Assembly: GCA_003427395.1 (NCBI GenBank)
Contig: BFEA01000001.1
Location: 10,439,848 to 10,503,847 of the forward strand
Direction: 5' to 3'
DNA from: Chara braunii
Taxonomy: Eukaryota > Streptophyta > Charophyceae > Charales > Characeae
Length of the DNA: 64,000 nucleotides
Shown: positions 10,873-21,246 of the stretch, piece by piece
How the letters are laid out: each line of letters opens with the position of its first letter
How positions within the stretch are numbered: the stretch's first letter is position 1
Translations under genes and position numbers: made by a program
The notes under the pieces: model-generated
What the model was told of the DNA's origin: nothing
Databases searched by the model: none
Seen by the model: the letters and a program-made list of their open reading frames with translations, nothing else

Positions 10873-11579
10873 CACGTGTCCTTATGGCGGCCCAGAGAGA
10901 AGAGAACGCCGAGGGCCCTCTCTCGCCTTCTTCCTCTTCTCTATTCTCCCTCCCCGATCGTTTTTGTTTTCTGTGTGAGTATATCTCGCGCATCCACTTC
11001 GTTTCGGTTAAACCGAAAAATGAAGGGTACATCGAGTGGGTAGAGTGTGCCACATGCGTAGTCAGGGCCCATGGATCATGGATCCAATATAGGAATCCGT
11101 AGAAACGGTGGCTCTGCCATCTGTGCCGTACTGATAAGATTCCGACGGAGGCTCGATTCTTGGAAGCGACATCAGAAGGATTGGAAAAGATCTTATAGTA
11201 TAGACGGGCAGAGGTGTGGACAGATGTCGCTTTGATAGCGACCGTCGTAGGGAACCGTCTTCGAGAATTCTCCAAGGACGATCGGAGACGGGCCAATGAA
11301 AGGGCGCGGGGTTATAGGTGGAATGAGGGACGGTTAGAAAAACGAAAAACAGACGGGAGCGGAATATGGATGGCAGTTCCGCACCCGTTTATGAGGTATG
11401 AATGGGTTAAAGAAGCCCACGAAGAGACAACAGCCCATTTCGCGGTCAGGATCACCGAGTCCGCCATCGACAAGAATGAATGGTATTGGTCCAACATTAG
11501 GGACGACGTTAAATATATTGTTAAAAATTATCCCGTCTGTGCGGCGACAAGGCACCGATTCAGCCACCTAGGTGGATAA
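10873..11579 (+). pseudogene. PHD-like finger plus integrase zinc-binding region, broken
   Basis: Frame 3, reached by a shift near 10870-10950. A cysteine pattern at 10965-11126 reads C-x2-C, then C-x2-C-x4-H, then W-x-C-x2-C. This is the PHD-finger arrangement, including the diagnostic Trp two residues before the last pair (RWLCHLC). The seventh ligand position holds Trp (codon at 11079-11081) instead of Cys. TAG stops at 11100-11102 and near 11200 break it. Downstream, the integrase HHCC zinc-binding region is recognisable (EAHEETTAHF, EWYWSNIRDDV, YPVCAATR). There the first Cys of the final CxxC is Tyr (11529-11531). PHD fingers bind histone H3 tails in other proteins; a chromatin-targeting role here is inference. 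Confidence 0.7.
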
Positions 11580-12568
11580 TGCCCACCGTAGTCCAACGAC
11601 CATTTCAGAGGGTTAGCATGGACACGGCGGATATTATCGCCCCCCCTGGACCGAACAGTTGTGAATATTCAATTCTCTTGGTGTTTGTCGACCACTTCTC
11701 AAAGTGGATTGAGGCCTACCCATGTCGGACAAGACAGACGACGGAAATAGCGCGGTATGTCAACCGTTTCCTCGGGATGCATTAGGACACCGAGGAAATC
11801 CTTACCGACAACGGAGCGGAATTCAAGGGAGAAGTCATGAGGAAGCTGGTCGTACACGGGGTGTCTATTCGTAATACGGCTCCCCATATGTCTCAATCGA
11901 ACGGCCTCGTGGAAAATGCCAACCGGGTAATTAAAACGACACTTCGACGGAATATTGCAGCCAAGGACACGCGGCAGTGGCCTGATATCGTAGATCATGT
12001 CTTAGCTATACATCGAGGGACCCCGCATGAATCTACCGGACTTTCACCTTTCCAGCTACGTACGAACCTAAATGACGAAACGGCGCTGGACAAACATCCC
12101 ACACGGGTGACGGCCAAGGACAAGGCCAAGCGCCATTTGGACCTCATGGAACAGGCCCTTCCGAGATTGGCCCGGAAACGACAGCGTATGACTGAATTGG
12201 CCCAGGGACGCCAGGTCCGGAGTTATGAGGCCCGAAATGGGAATGCAGGTCCTCGGCCCCAGTATAAATTGGGGGACTTGGTGCAGGTGAGGAAATGTGC
12301 ACGCCAGGGTAAGCTAGCGCCACGATTCTACGGATGCTTCAGAGTAATCGAGCTCGGTCCTAACGGCGTGAACACAGTGCGGCTTGCTCCTGAGGTGTCA
12401 GACAGCTGGTTGGCTAGGCCTATCATCCGCCACGTGTCCTACCTCCTCCATCTCTCGACTTCTTCCCCTCCTTCTCCAGCTGGGTCAATTTCGGAGTCTG
12501 AGTGGGATAGTGACGAGCCTCATTCTCTTTCTTCTACTCGTTCATCTTCTCCCTCCTCTTCGCCATGA
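11575..12568 (+). pseudogene. Ty3/Gypsy integrase core and carboxy terminus, broken
   Basis: Frame 2 continues the integrase. The three acidic residues of the DDE triad are visible in context: VSMDTADI, ILTDNGAEF and SNGLVENANR. A TAG at 11783-11785 sits just before the second motif. A GPF/Y-like region follows (YKLGDLVQVRK and KLAPRFYGCFRVIELGPNG). A Ser/Pro/Asp-rich tail then ends at TGA 12566-12568. No chromodomain is evident after it. The stop codon overlaps the ATG of the next ORF as ATGA at 12565-12568. Confidence 0.9.
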
Positions 12569-13050
12569 GTTTCTCCACGGAGCAGGTACTCAGTGAACGC
12601 ATCTTGGCGCCAGGTGGGCATATCTCGTCAATTCGGCAAGTGTATCATCCGCGCATCAGCCCGGACGCTCTCCGCTTCTCCCAGTTCTTCAGTACGGCGG
12701 GATTCCACGAGGCGACAAAATTTCGATTTGTGATCCCCAACAGCAGGTCGCACATGCTGGCCGAAGCCTCGGCTTACCGCAGGCTCTCAACGCTAGGGAC
12801 TACTCACAATTCGGTAGTTGTCATCTTCAGCGGGGATCTTACTTCGCTCGACCCCGGAACGCATACGGCCATTCTTGACTCGTTGCGAGATTGGGGAGCG
12901 CAATTGTCGAGGGTGTGGAGTCAGATGCTCGCGCAACGGGGGGAGAACATCGTCAATACCGACCATATTGACATAAACGACATTCGCCTCTCTCGGCACG
13001 CACTAGCGGTGCACATCCCCGAGCTTGTCCCCTTCCTGCGCCCCCAATGA
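12565..13050 (+). CDS. Extra ORF a downstream of integrase, unknown function
   Basis: An open frame of 161 codons starting at an ATG that overlaps the integrase stop as ATGA. The product has no motif that I recognise. It is a soluble-looking protein with a hydrophobic strand (SVVVIFSG), an acidic segment and a His/Ile-rich end. It lies where some plant Gypsy lineages carry additional genes between pol and the 3' LTR. The frame is intact, unlike pol. It ends close to the left border of an antisense Gypsy fragment, so its original carboxy terminus may have been changed by that insertion. It shares a loose pattern with extra ORF b (strand, Gly, His, helix), but I cannot establish homology by eye. 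Confidence 0.55.
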   Translation: MSFSTEQVLSERILAPGGHISSIRQVYHPRISPDALRFSQFFSTAGFHEATKFRFVIPNSRSHMLAEASAYRRLSTLGTTHNSVVVIFSGDLTSLDPGTHTAILDSLRDWGAQLSRVWSQMLAQRGENIVNTDHIDINDIRLSRHALAVHIPELVPFLRPQ

Positions 13051-13372
13051 ACCTCTTCAGATTCTCTACTTTCAGCACAAGTGCTTGGGTAAAGGCTTTC
13101 TTCAATCTGAAGAAAGCCAACTGGCGCGTGGGTGTCCATATGAAAGGGACATCCTTTGGCAACAGGTTAGTCAGGGGAGCGGCCACAGTAGAGAAGTTTC
13201 TAATGAACTTCATATTATAAGAGGCCAGTCCCATGAAAGACTTGGATGTCCCTAACAGTCGGCGGCTGAGGCCAGTCCCTAACTGCAGCCACCTTGGAGT
13301 CATCTAGGGAGAGGCCATCTGCAGAAATCACATGTCCCAAATACAAAACAGAAGAAGCACCAAAGGAAGATG
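13043..13372 (-). pseudogene. Antisense fragment of another Ty3/Gypsy RT-RNase H region
   Basis: Read on the minus strand, this stretch gives the Gypsy connection region. In order it shows YLGHVISADGL, KVAAVRDWPQPPTVRDI, NMKFIRNFSTVAAPLTNLL and a W-x-P-x3-LAFFRLKKAF block. The spelling differs clearly from the same region of the surrounding element (10230-10350), so it comes from another family. It looks like a small insertion or recombination product inside the 3' part of the host element, between extra ORFs a and b. A frameshift is present near DIQVF. Confidence 0.8.
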
Positions 13373-13978
13373 CGCACCGTCATGCAGAGACTTCTGGCAC
13401 GGCGACGCGCAGGCGATCCCACTCCCCCTCCCCTTCCCCCCGTCCCTCAGTTCGAGCTCGTGGCAATGCAGGACATCGGGTTACGTCCCCGTTCCCTATC
13501 CCGCCGTCCCCTTGATTACATCACATTCCGACCGATCGATACTCCGCGCTCCTTCCCCTCTAATCCTTTTCCTCCTTCGACCTTCCACCAATTTTACGCC
13601 ACCCGCCTCGTCGCCATAGTATACCCGCACCCCGCCGCCCAATGTGTCTTTTCTTCCTTCTATCTCCATGTCCTTCTGTTCAACGCTGCGTGGCGAGACC
13701 AGGATGTCATTGAAGTCTACTGCATCATCACCGGAACTATCCCCGTGTGTGCAGATCATGAGCAGTTCCGCGCGACGTTGTTTCGCACCTTCTCAACCCT
13801 CTATCCCGATTATCTTGCTTCCCTCCCCGAGAGCGGAAATCGTTTCCCCCGCATCCATCACATCATTAGGTACCAGGAGCTCCCTGAAACGGTGATGGGG
13901 ATGACAAATTTCTTACCGCCTCTCCCGAATGATCCTCCCCCGCCTATCCCCGCCATCTTTCGACTCCCCCACCCTTGA
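13370..13978 (+). CDS. Extra ORF b downstream of integrase, unknown function
   Basis: An open frame of 202 codons before the 3' LTR. The first ATG at 13370 falls at the edge of the antisense Gypsy fragment, so the native start could have been lost; a second Met codon follows at 13382. The product has a Pro-rich start, a block RPLDYITFRPIDTP, a hydrophobic FYATRLVAIVYPHP block and a Pro-rich end. I do not recognise the family. A decayed relative is readable at 46617-46860 (PLEALKFRSIPPP, YYKRLVF), so the ORF recurs in at least two elements in this window. The stop at 13976-13978 lies about 20 bp before the LTR. Confidence 0.5.
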   Translation: MRTVMQRLLARRRAGDPTPPPLPPVPQFELVAMQDIGLRPRSLSRRPLDYITFRPIDTPRSFPSNPFPPSTFHQFYATRLVAIVYPHPAAQCVFSSFYLHVLLFNAAWRDQDVIEVYCIITGTIPVCADHEQFRATLFRTFSTLYPDYLASLPESGNRFPRIHHIIRYQELPETVMGMTNFLPPLPNDPPPPIPAIFRLPHP

Positions 13979-14638
13979 GACGAGGACGACTCGAATGACA
14001 TGTCGACAAGATGACTTCCACACTCTTATCCTACGGTAACGACGCATGTAATATTGGTGGAATTGTAAACCAAGCGCGGGGGGGGAACAACTTCGGCTAT
14101 GACCTTTTTCTCTTTTCTTTTCTTTTCTTTTGTTTTCAAATAAAGCGTCTGTCTTTTCGGCGCGATAATCGCGTGGGTAAGTCTTTCGGAATTTTTGAAT
14201 TTAGAACAAGCCCATGCGGGCTCTCGGAATTTTTTTTTGTAATTAGGACTTTAATTAGACTAGGAAATTGGGTGCGTCATAATTTTTGCCCGTAACTGCA
14301 CATCGCCTCTTGCTTGCGCGCACGCTTTGCTGCACAGGGACCAGCGCTCTGTTCCCGCCGCGCCTAAATTCTAATCTCAACTGTAATCTCTTCTTGTTCC
14401 TTCCCCGCTACGCAGGAGTAACTGTAATCTTCCCCGTTCTTGAAATTCCCTTCCCGCGTCACTGCATGCGCACTCTACATCCTATCTCATTGGCTGGATC
14501 GTTGCATGGTTGGATCAAAGCGTGGAGTGAGGCTACGTCCCCCACGCCGCGGCCCGGTCATGCACTCGTAGGCACTTCCTTTCTCCCTTCTTTCCTGTTC
14601 CTCTGGCAATCCCGAATATTGCGCGCTGATTAACAAGC

Positions 14639-14645
14639 TATAAAT
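14639..14645 (+). promoter_or_regulatory. TATA-like box of the LTR promoter
   Basis: TATAAAT lies about 640 bp into the LTR. Related LTRs have TATAAAT at 20784 and TATAAAA at 58054 in matching context, each followed by GCAAG/CACAAG words, which supports a conserved promoter. Confidence 0.5.
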
Positions 14646-14888
14646 TATGCAAGTGCGATTGATTTTCTCTCTAAGCTACTTGGGAGTTAGCGCGGTCGAG
14701 AGGATCGGCTAACGTGCAGAAAGACAATCAGTAGAGAGTTGGGCGATATGACGAGCTGGTGCTGAGTGCGCGGTGTTGACACATGGCCGCGAGGGACTGT
14801 GGCACGTGGGCGAACCTGGTTTGCATGCTCAGGCTAAGCGGGGTGACGACTCTGTGAGGTCTTTGGGATGCGCGGCGACGGACTGCCC

Positions 14889-14893
<5 letters not shown>

Positions 14894-14932
<39 letters not shown>

Positions 14933-15037
14933 NNNNNNNNNNNNNNNNNNNNNNNNNNNNNNNNNNNNNNNNNNNNNNNNNNNNNNNNNNNNNNNNNNNN
15001 NNNNNNNNNNNNNNNNNNNNNNNNNNNNNNNNNNNNN

Positions 15038-15104
<67 letters not shown>
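14894..15104 (+). repeat. (GA)n microsatellite with assembly gap
   Basis: GA dinucleotide repeats flank 105 N at 14933-15037. The gap is most likely an unresolved continuation of the same array. The Arg-Glu readings across it are not genes. Confidence 0.95.
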
Positions 15105-15105
<1 letters not shown>

Positions 15106-15918
15106 GAGGGATATGGTGGAACAGTGTCTTTTCCTCCCTCCCTTCTATATAAATTTTGATTCCAACGTTGGCCAATTTTGTTGCGGCAGAGAGCAAAAAA
15201 GACTAGAATAAGAATGACTCTCTCGCCCATTTGGTTCTCTCACTCTTTGACGTTTAGACTCTCAGCATGAGGCGCAATTTGGACTCCCCGACTAGAGCTC
15301 ATTGTCGGAGTTGGTTCCGGACGGCCAGCACCGATCCAAGGGATAGGCACTTTTTGGATTTCCTGTGTAAATCTTCTCGGATCTCTTTGTTGGAATGCAT
15401 GTATGTATCGCATTCTTTCTCGCAAATTGTCTTTGCTTTTCCATTTTGTTTTATTCAGTAGATTAGCATGGTTTTAACTTTGTCGCTTTTTCAGCATTCG
15501 ACATCGCAGTGCATGTATCGATCTACGAGTGTGAGTTCTCTCAGATCTAGTCGGTGCGCTCCCTACGCGGGATTAGCCCAATCACTTGCGTTCGACCTGT
15601 GTAAGAGATTACGGGAATTACTGGGAATGTATGTCTGCTCTTCGAATGTTTGATGGTCTTTTCCTTTGATGCATAAAAGTATAACCAGGGAGGGGCTGTT
15701 CTGGGAACGGGGTTGCATGCATAATCGGACCAAGGTGCCAATAGATTGCTCCGCCATTAGGACGCGCAACTTAGGACTTAACTAGTTGGCCAGTGCGTAC
15801 GCGCGTGGAAGACGGCAATCCATCAACGGATTTGCCATCTACACGCACGCATGCAGGGGCTAGTTACGATCCCGCCACGTAGGAATGATGTGTGTGAGTG
15901 AGTCCCGTTGATCCGGAT

Positions 15919-16329
15919 ATGGCGATCAAAACTCCTTTTTGGATCACCGACCGCGAAACCCTGAGAGATCACGAGTACACGACATATTGGGAAAGGGAAC
16001 AGATCCGACGACAACAAGTCCGGCAGCAACGGATCAGACGGCAACAAAACTTGCGGAACCTTGATTACCCCTGCCGAACTGAGCACGGGCGACTGTGTAG
16101 GGGCAATTTCCAGTTGGCATTCAACCGGGACTCCCGAATTCCTGAGTACCCCGACAGTAGACACCAACAATACTTTATCACTCCAGGCTTCGTCGCTATC
16201 ACGACTAATTTCCCTCCCCATTACATCGTCCTCCCGTATCACCGATTGCTAGTTACCCCCTGGGACTCCATATCCCGATTTTGGCCCCGGCCTCCGTGCC
16301 AGAGTGCCAGAGTGCCAGCAGCCCAATGA
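15919..16329 (+). pseudogene. LTR-encoded ORF, copy C (diverged, frameshifted)
   Basis: Starting at ATG 15919, the frame encodes a Gln/Arg-rich helix followed by a block (YFITPGFVAITTNFPPHYIVLP, then LLVTPW and FWP). That block aligns by eye with the ORFs at 21639 and 59108, where the corresponding words are FVIIDTHFPPY, ELIV-PW and HW. The frame stops at 16327-16329. A further frame opens at about 16385, reading a Ser/Asp-rich segment like the STSDSEL block of the other copies, so a frameshift near 16320-16385 is likely. Function unknown. Confidence 0.55.
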
Positions 16330-16732
16330 GTACGAACAGACGGAGGCCACGCATTTGACTCCTCCCCGGAGAGAACGATGAGAACCCAGCTCGTCCTCCT
16401 CATCAGACTCTGACTCTGAGTTCTGCATCGGACGGCAGAGGTACGAGCATTCCCACAGCGACATCCACAACACCCCGTTCGTGCACCCGACTCTTTCCCA
16501 CCCCGGCCGCAGGAATGGCGCCTACCCCAACTCTGAGCTAGAGGAACCACTTGCACTTCTACCCCTGAAACTTAACACAGGAGATTCCAGTTCCGACCTG
16601 GAACTCCACCCCCACTTTCCAAAAATCCTTGGCACACCCCTTTTCGCACTTCCAGGCCCACTAACACTCCGAAACAGGAAGTCGCGTTGGGCGTGAGGTT
16701 GGGCGTCACATCCTCCTCACCTCTCGTTTTCG

Positions 16733-17960
16733 GTGACAAAAAATAAAAAAATAAAGGGAAAAACAATGCATGAACAAAAAAAGATCATTGGAGTCGGGAA
16801 GAAGATTGACCAGCCGCAAGAAGGGGGCGGTGCTGGGTCAATCAATCCCTCGACCAAGGAAACCAAACGATCAGCCATTGTATTCTCCTCGGATACGTTG
16901 GATTCTGAGCCGAAGATAGACGGTGCAACTCATGATTCTCTTGTTGTTGAATACTTGGAGAATTAACAGGAAACTTCCTATAAATGGAAGGAACCCTCAA
17001 TGGACGACCTGGACTTTGTGGTCCTAGGTTTATTTCGGGAGGGAGCCATCCAGTTTGAACCTCAAGCGGATTCAAAGAAGGCAATAATGTATACTATGAG
17101 CAAGAAGGCTCGTGCTAATGATAGCTTGTTGATCCCCACAGTTGAAGAGCAGTATTTAGGGGATCCTAGCAGATAAGACCACCTCCAAAAAAAGGAGCCA
17201 TTGGAATAGATCAGCTAAGAAGTCTTTGATTTATGCAAATCCTATGGCCACCCTCAGCAAGGCAGATAAACGGAAGGGGGACATACTAAAATGTTTAGTT
17301 CCCCTTATCTGCTCCACTCCCGAAAACGGATCATGGTGCTAGCTAAGCAATCAAATGACAAGACATTGTCGATTCCTTCTATTGGGGTGGTTGCAACACC
17401 CCCTGAAGAATAAATGATCAAAATAGTTAATGAACAAATTCTCCACTGTTACTACTTGGGCTCGTGCACTATGCTTTTGAAGCCTCGTTTGGGTGGACAC
17501 ATTGCTTCCTTGCCTGACGACAGAAAGATCATACTGCATATAGTTTCCATGGTCGTTCATGTTATTTCTGCCTCCTTCGCAGCCTTGTGTACTGCTAGGG
17601 TGTATTGGTGACCCTTACAAGACCTGGTTTTGCAGACGAGTGATTCTCTCTCGACGATCCGATTAGCCCCCGATCTCTCTACTACAACGATTGCTGATTG
17701 ATTTACCTGGGTAGACACTTCTACCTTTTTGTTTTATAACTTGTTTCACACTCAGGTCTCTCGAGGGGGTCTTCCAAAGATGGCACGGACCATCCTAATG
17801 ATTCTGCCGAATAAAGTTTGTTTGGTGAGCTAAAATATCAAGGGGCTAGGAGACACTTCAAATGGGCAAAAACGTTCAAGACTACTATCCTGGATTCATT
17901 ATGCAAAAGCGCACATTGTGTGCATACAAGAAGTGAAGTTTAATTCAAAAAAAGAAAACA
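16733..17960 (+). pseudogene. 5' fragment of a LINE (ORF1 remains and start of endonuclease)
   Basis: The right end (17828-17942) reads NIKGLGDTSNG, then SWIHYAKAHIVCIQEVKF. This is the amino-terminal strand pair of the APE-type endonuclease of L1-like LINEs, with the conserved Asn and the QE motif; the expected Trp before Asn is a TAA. Upstream (16733-17610) several short frames on the plus strand look like decayed ORF1 (for example MDDLDFVVLGLFREGAIQFE), broken by stops at about 16964 and 17174. The element is cut off at about 17960, where a giant-LTR fragment begins. Confidence 0.65.
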
Positions 17961-17965
17961 AATCC

Positions 17966-19162
17966 TCATGTGGTGAGAATGATCGAGGTTGACTCTGTGT
18001 AGTGTGTGGACTTTTGGTTGACTCTTTAATGTGATTGCAGATATGTTCTGTGGTTCGGACTTTGGATTTGATTGCCTGCAATCATATACATATATATGGC
18101 TGTGAGGAGTCCCATTGTGATTGTGAGAAGTGATCGTCACGTACTTATTCCCATTTTATTATTGTATGTTTTTTAAAGATTTCTTAGTCGGACGTTGTTC
18201 CTGGGCCTGGATTCGAGGGCCTTGTCCACGACATCCCAGGTCCTAGACTCTGCATGGAAGGGATCACCCCCCGTGGAGAGCCTATTTGCCTTACCCACTG
18301 GGACACTCAGCCTAAAGGCCGAAGGTGCCTCGGAAGTCGCACGATTGTTCGTTCAACCGTGCAATATCGTGAAGGGGTAGACCCTCACGATACTTCGAGT
18401 TTGACACTTGGGTGTCATAAGCGGTACTCGAACCCACGAGCGGTACTCAAACCCACGAGGGACCGCTTGATTATGGGCTCTACATAGTACGCCATCATTG
18501 CGACTGCTTGCATATTCATACATTGCTAGTCGATATGAGAAGATCCTGCGTCCACGCGGTTTTATACTAAGTCTCGCGCGCGTCGCCTATCTGATTTTCG
18601 CATCGGAAAATTATGGGATGGCTACTGAAGGGACTAGGATTGTATGCGTTGTTCTGTTTGTGTCGTTTTGTGCGTGCGTGTGTATGTGTTTTAAATTTTT
18701 ATGTTCTTAGAGTGGTGTACGGGTGACGTGTGGGAAGCATCCTAGTCGACCAACGACAGGTCGCGCTTAGGACCTCAGCCCCCCAAGGCGTTGGTTCTCG
18801 TGCAGGTCCGATAGAGGTGTAAAACCGCGCGTACCTCCTATGCTACAGCGAACAAGAAATGGCCTCGGCTGGTCCACCTCTGCGATTGCAGCTGATTAGC
18901 TTTCGTAATGTGGATTGGTAGCTCGACGAGGATACGCCCACCGAAGGGAGGTGACAGCTCCCATAAGGTGGAGGTAAGTCGTGTCTTGCGTAGGCCCTAT
19001 CCTATCGTAGGGGCTTGCGAGGGGTATGGCTGGCGCACTCGACCGGAGCGGCTTGCGGAAACTCCATGTACATATCGTGATGAGGAATAAACCAACTCCT
19101 GCGTGACGTGGCCAGGAGGGTCCCGCCCCGTTCTGTGCGGTGTTGAACCGATACGCGCGACG
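17966..19162 (+). repeat. Truncated third copy of the giant LTR (3' portion)
   Basis: Matches 40050-41308 of the 3' giant LTR. It includes the GGAGTCCCA(T/C)TGTGA segment, the ACATAGTACGCCATCATTGCG segment and the GTAGGCCCTATCCTATCGTAGGGG segment. Its right end corresponds to the LTR terminus, but no tRNA-Asp primer site follows it. It retains the 0.9 kb that is deleted in the 5' giant LTR. Confidence 0.8.
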
Positions 19163-19945
19163 CCGGGCCTTAAAGTCCCGCCAACCTCCTACTTCTATCC
19201 CGGTCCTTAGTCCTACGTTCCTCCTCCCTCAATTTTTTTAACCTATTCGTGCCAACGTTCAGGCAGCCTTTCAAAAAATCAGTGATAACCAAAGTCCCTG
19301 GGCCATCCCAATCCCTAATAAGTGTCATCTGATTTCGGGTAGGTACAGGGTCCCAGTTACCCTAAGGTCGGTCTACAGATCATCACCAGGTCCCCGATTA
19401 AACCTCATGTCGCTCCATAAGTATTCCACCATCATAAAAACGTTGTTTCTCCCCAAGGTTACGACTCGCCATTCTACATCACTCCCTCGAAACTCGTAGC
19501 TCGCAGAAAGTGATACTTGCCACCCATTGCCATGCTCCAAGCGCAAGCGAGGGCATGTAAGTTGCCGCGGCATTCGGACGCGTCTTGCCACCATTGTCGA
19601 TTGGTGAGCCTCTGCATAGTAAAAAAATAAATGAATATAGCCTATCTTCCTTTACACAATTAAGTCCCTACTCACTACCTTCCTTTTCTTCGGTTCTTTG
19701 TTCTTCTCACCTTGGCTCCTACCATTATCATTCTCTCGTTCATCCCTCTTGGCTATCCTTTCCTCTGGCAACTTGAACAACCGATATATGTCGTCTATGG
19801 AGGTCAGTCCGCGAATCACTTCTCGCCTAATGACACCCCACATAATTTCGTCACTGATCAGCGGGACTCTCGGCCTTGTTGTCACAGCTGCCTGCAGTAT
19901 GCGCAACACTTCATATCCCTGCTCTTCCTCAAAGGCCCGGTAGTA
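19163..19945 (-). pseudogene. Family X gene, downstream part (interrupted by LTR A)
   Basis: Minus-strand coding remains. The first part (19945-19652) reads YYRAFEEEQGYEVLRILQ, then an 85-residue helix- and Lys/Glu-rich segment. After a stop, a second frame (19594-19373) carries a WQVSLSASYEFRGSDVEW block. The reading frame at 19945 is the continuation of the minus-strand frame that ends at 41379 (MTYREY); the two are separated by LTR A and the giant element. The product family is unknown to me. Related frames lie at 41379-41692, 43615-43866 and 43992-44198, and in the giant element at 30409-31002. Confidence 0.6.
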
Positions 19946-20783
19946 TGTGACATGCCAGCTTCCGGACTTGCGCTATTTTTCGCCCCCCCCACCCTTCTCT
20001 CTTTGTCGAATTTGGTTAACAACCCGATGAGGCCTCTTTTTGTATTTTCAATGAATGTAATATACGGGACCTTCGAATCGATTTTTGGAATTTCATCTTT
20101 TGCGAATTCGGGAATTACATGGGAATTACGCGCGCCTTAGCGAGCACGCTAGGAAATTGGGTTGACGGTTAGGAATTCTGGAATGGACGAAATATGACGT
20201 GTCCTTTCTTGCGCATGAATGTTCTCAATTTCGTCTTGAAAAGCTCTGAGAATTTTTGCAGGAATCTGAATAAGTATAGGACTTTCTCCCACGCCGCTCG
20301 CTCTACCGCAAGGATATGGTACTTTTCAATTTGAATTAGCTGTAACTGTTTCGGTGCCCTTTTTGCGTTCGTATCAGCGCCATGCATGCGATTCTCCCCT
20401 CCCCGTTTCACTCGCTGCCCTCGACACTCTTTTCTTCACACTCATGCTCCTTCTCTCTCTGTAACCGTTTTTCATCTCCCTTTTACTTTGCGCACCTTTT
20501 CTCCCCTTCTTGATTGTCTGAATCTTGGTTCCGTTTCACACTATTCTTCGTGCTCTTCCTCTTCCCGCTCTGATCCTCGTGCCGAAATACCCTGTCGACC
20601 CCCTTTCACTCCCTCTAGCCAAGGAGACACGCAGTAAAAGAAGGAAATTCCTGATACACGACGATTCTGATTGGCTACAGCTGGGATCCAAAGGATCGAC
20701 ATGACTTTCGTCAGACAATCCCTGAGCCTTTCCCTACTCCTCCCTGTCTCAGTCCTATGCCCGTCTATCTTCTTTTCCGCAGC

Positions 20784-20790
20784 TATAAAT
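20784..20790 (+). promoter_or_regulatory. TATA-like box of LTR A
   Basis: TATAAAT in the context AGCTATAAATTTCACAAGCG. It matches CTATAAAACCCGCAAGCG in LTR B. Confidence 0.55.
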
Positions 20791-20950
20791 TTCACAAGCG
20801 CTTCCGAAAATCTCTCTCTCGACTCATCAGCCCGCTTCCGGAAAGCTGTGGCTAGGTGGCATGAAGGAAGGTGCGAGTCGAAAAGTCCCGACGAGCTCGC
20901 TGTAGTCTCGACACTCGACATGCTGGATCGCCCGACGGACTGTGGGATCC

Positions 20951-21246
20951 GAGCAGGGTCGTGCAGGGGCTAAGTCGGTGGGGTGACAATCGCTATGGTG
21001 GATTTGGAACGTGATGGCTGGGATCGTCAGTGCAAGTGAGACGTTCGAGTCGGAAGTGAGTGAGTGCACGACCTGGGGCCTGTCTCTTATACACATCTAG
21101 ATGTGTATAAGAGACAGGAGCAGGGTCGTGCAGGGGCTAAGTCGGTGGGGTGACAATCGCTATGGTGGATTTGGAACGTGATGGCTGGGATCGTCAGTGC
21201 AAGTGAGACGTTCGAGTCGGAAGTGAGTGAGTGCACGACCTGGGGC
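20951..21246. other. Assembly artefact: 129-bp direct duplication around a 38-bp sequencing adapter
   Basis: 20951-21079 and 21118-21246 are identical 129-bp copies. Between them, 21080-21117 is CTGTCTCTTATACACATCT followed by its exact reverse complement. This is the transposase (Nextera) mosaic end joined head to head, as in the mate-pair circularisation junction. The duplication and adapter are therefore laboratory and assembly products, not biology. Confidence 0.98.

Larger units (their letters stand above)
6128..16710 (+). mobile_element. Decayed Ty3/Gypsy LTR retrotransposon
   Basis: Ordered remains of one element: LTR 3' end (6128-6427), initiator-tRNA-Met-type primer site, gag with CCHC knuckle, aspartic protease, RT with YMDD, RNase H, PHD-like finger, integrase zinc-binding and DDE core, two extra ORFs, then a full-length-looking 3' LTR. 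The order RT-RNaseH-INT assigns it to Ty3/Gypsy. Only about 300 bp of the 5' LTR is present; the remainder was lost where it meets the Myb/SANT pseudogene. Many in-frame stops and frameshifts show that it cannot make its polyprotein. A fragment of a different Gypsy element lies antisense between the two extra ORFs. Confidence 0.9.
14001..16710 (+). repeat. 3' LTR of the Gypsy element, ORF-containing
   Basis: About 2.7 kb (length uncertain because of an internal gap). The right end GGGCGTCACA at 16701-16710 is fixed by agreement with the related LTRs ending at 41378 and near 59880. The left end is placed near TGTCGACAAG by similarity of position only. It contains a TATA-like box at 14639, a (GA)n array with a gap, and an ORF at 15919 related to ORFs in the other two LTRs. 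The last 320 bp match the 5' LTR remnant at 6128-6427. Confidence 0.75.

Noticed and set aside
14773-15230. Arg-Glu and Leu-Ser repeat proteins
   Set aside because: Readings of a GA microsatellite across an N gap.
20827-21096. Minus-strand frame beginning MCIRDR
   Set aside because: The start lies in the sequencing adapter; the frame is an assembly artefact.
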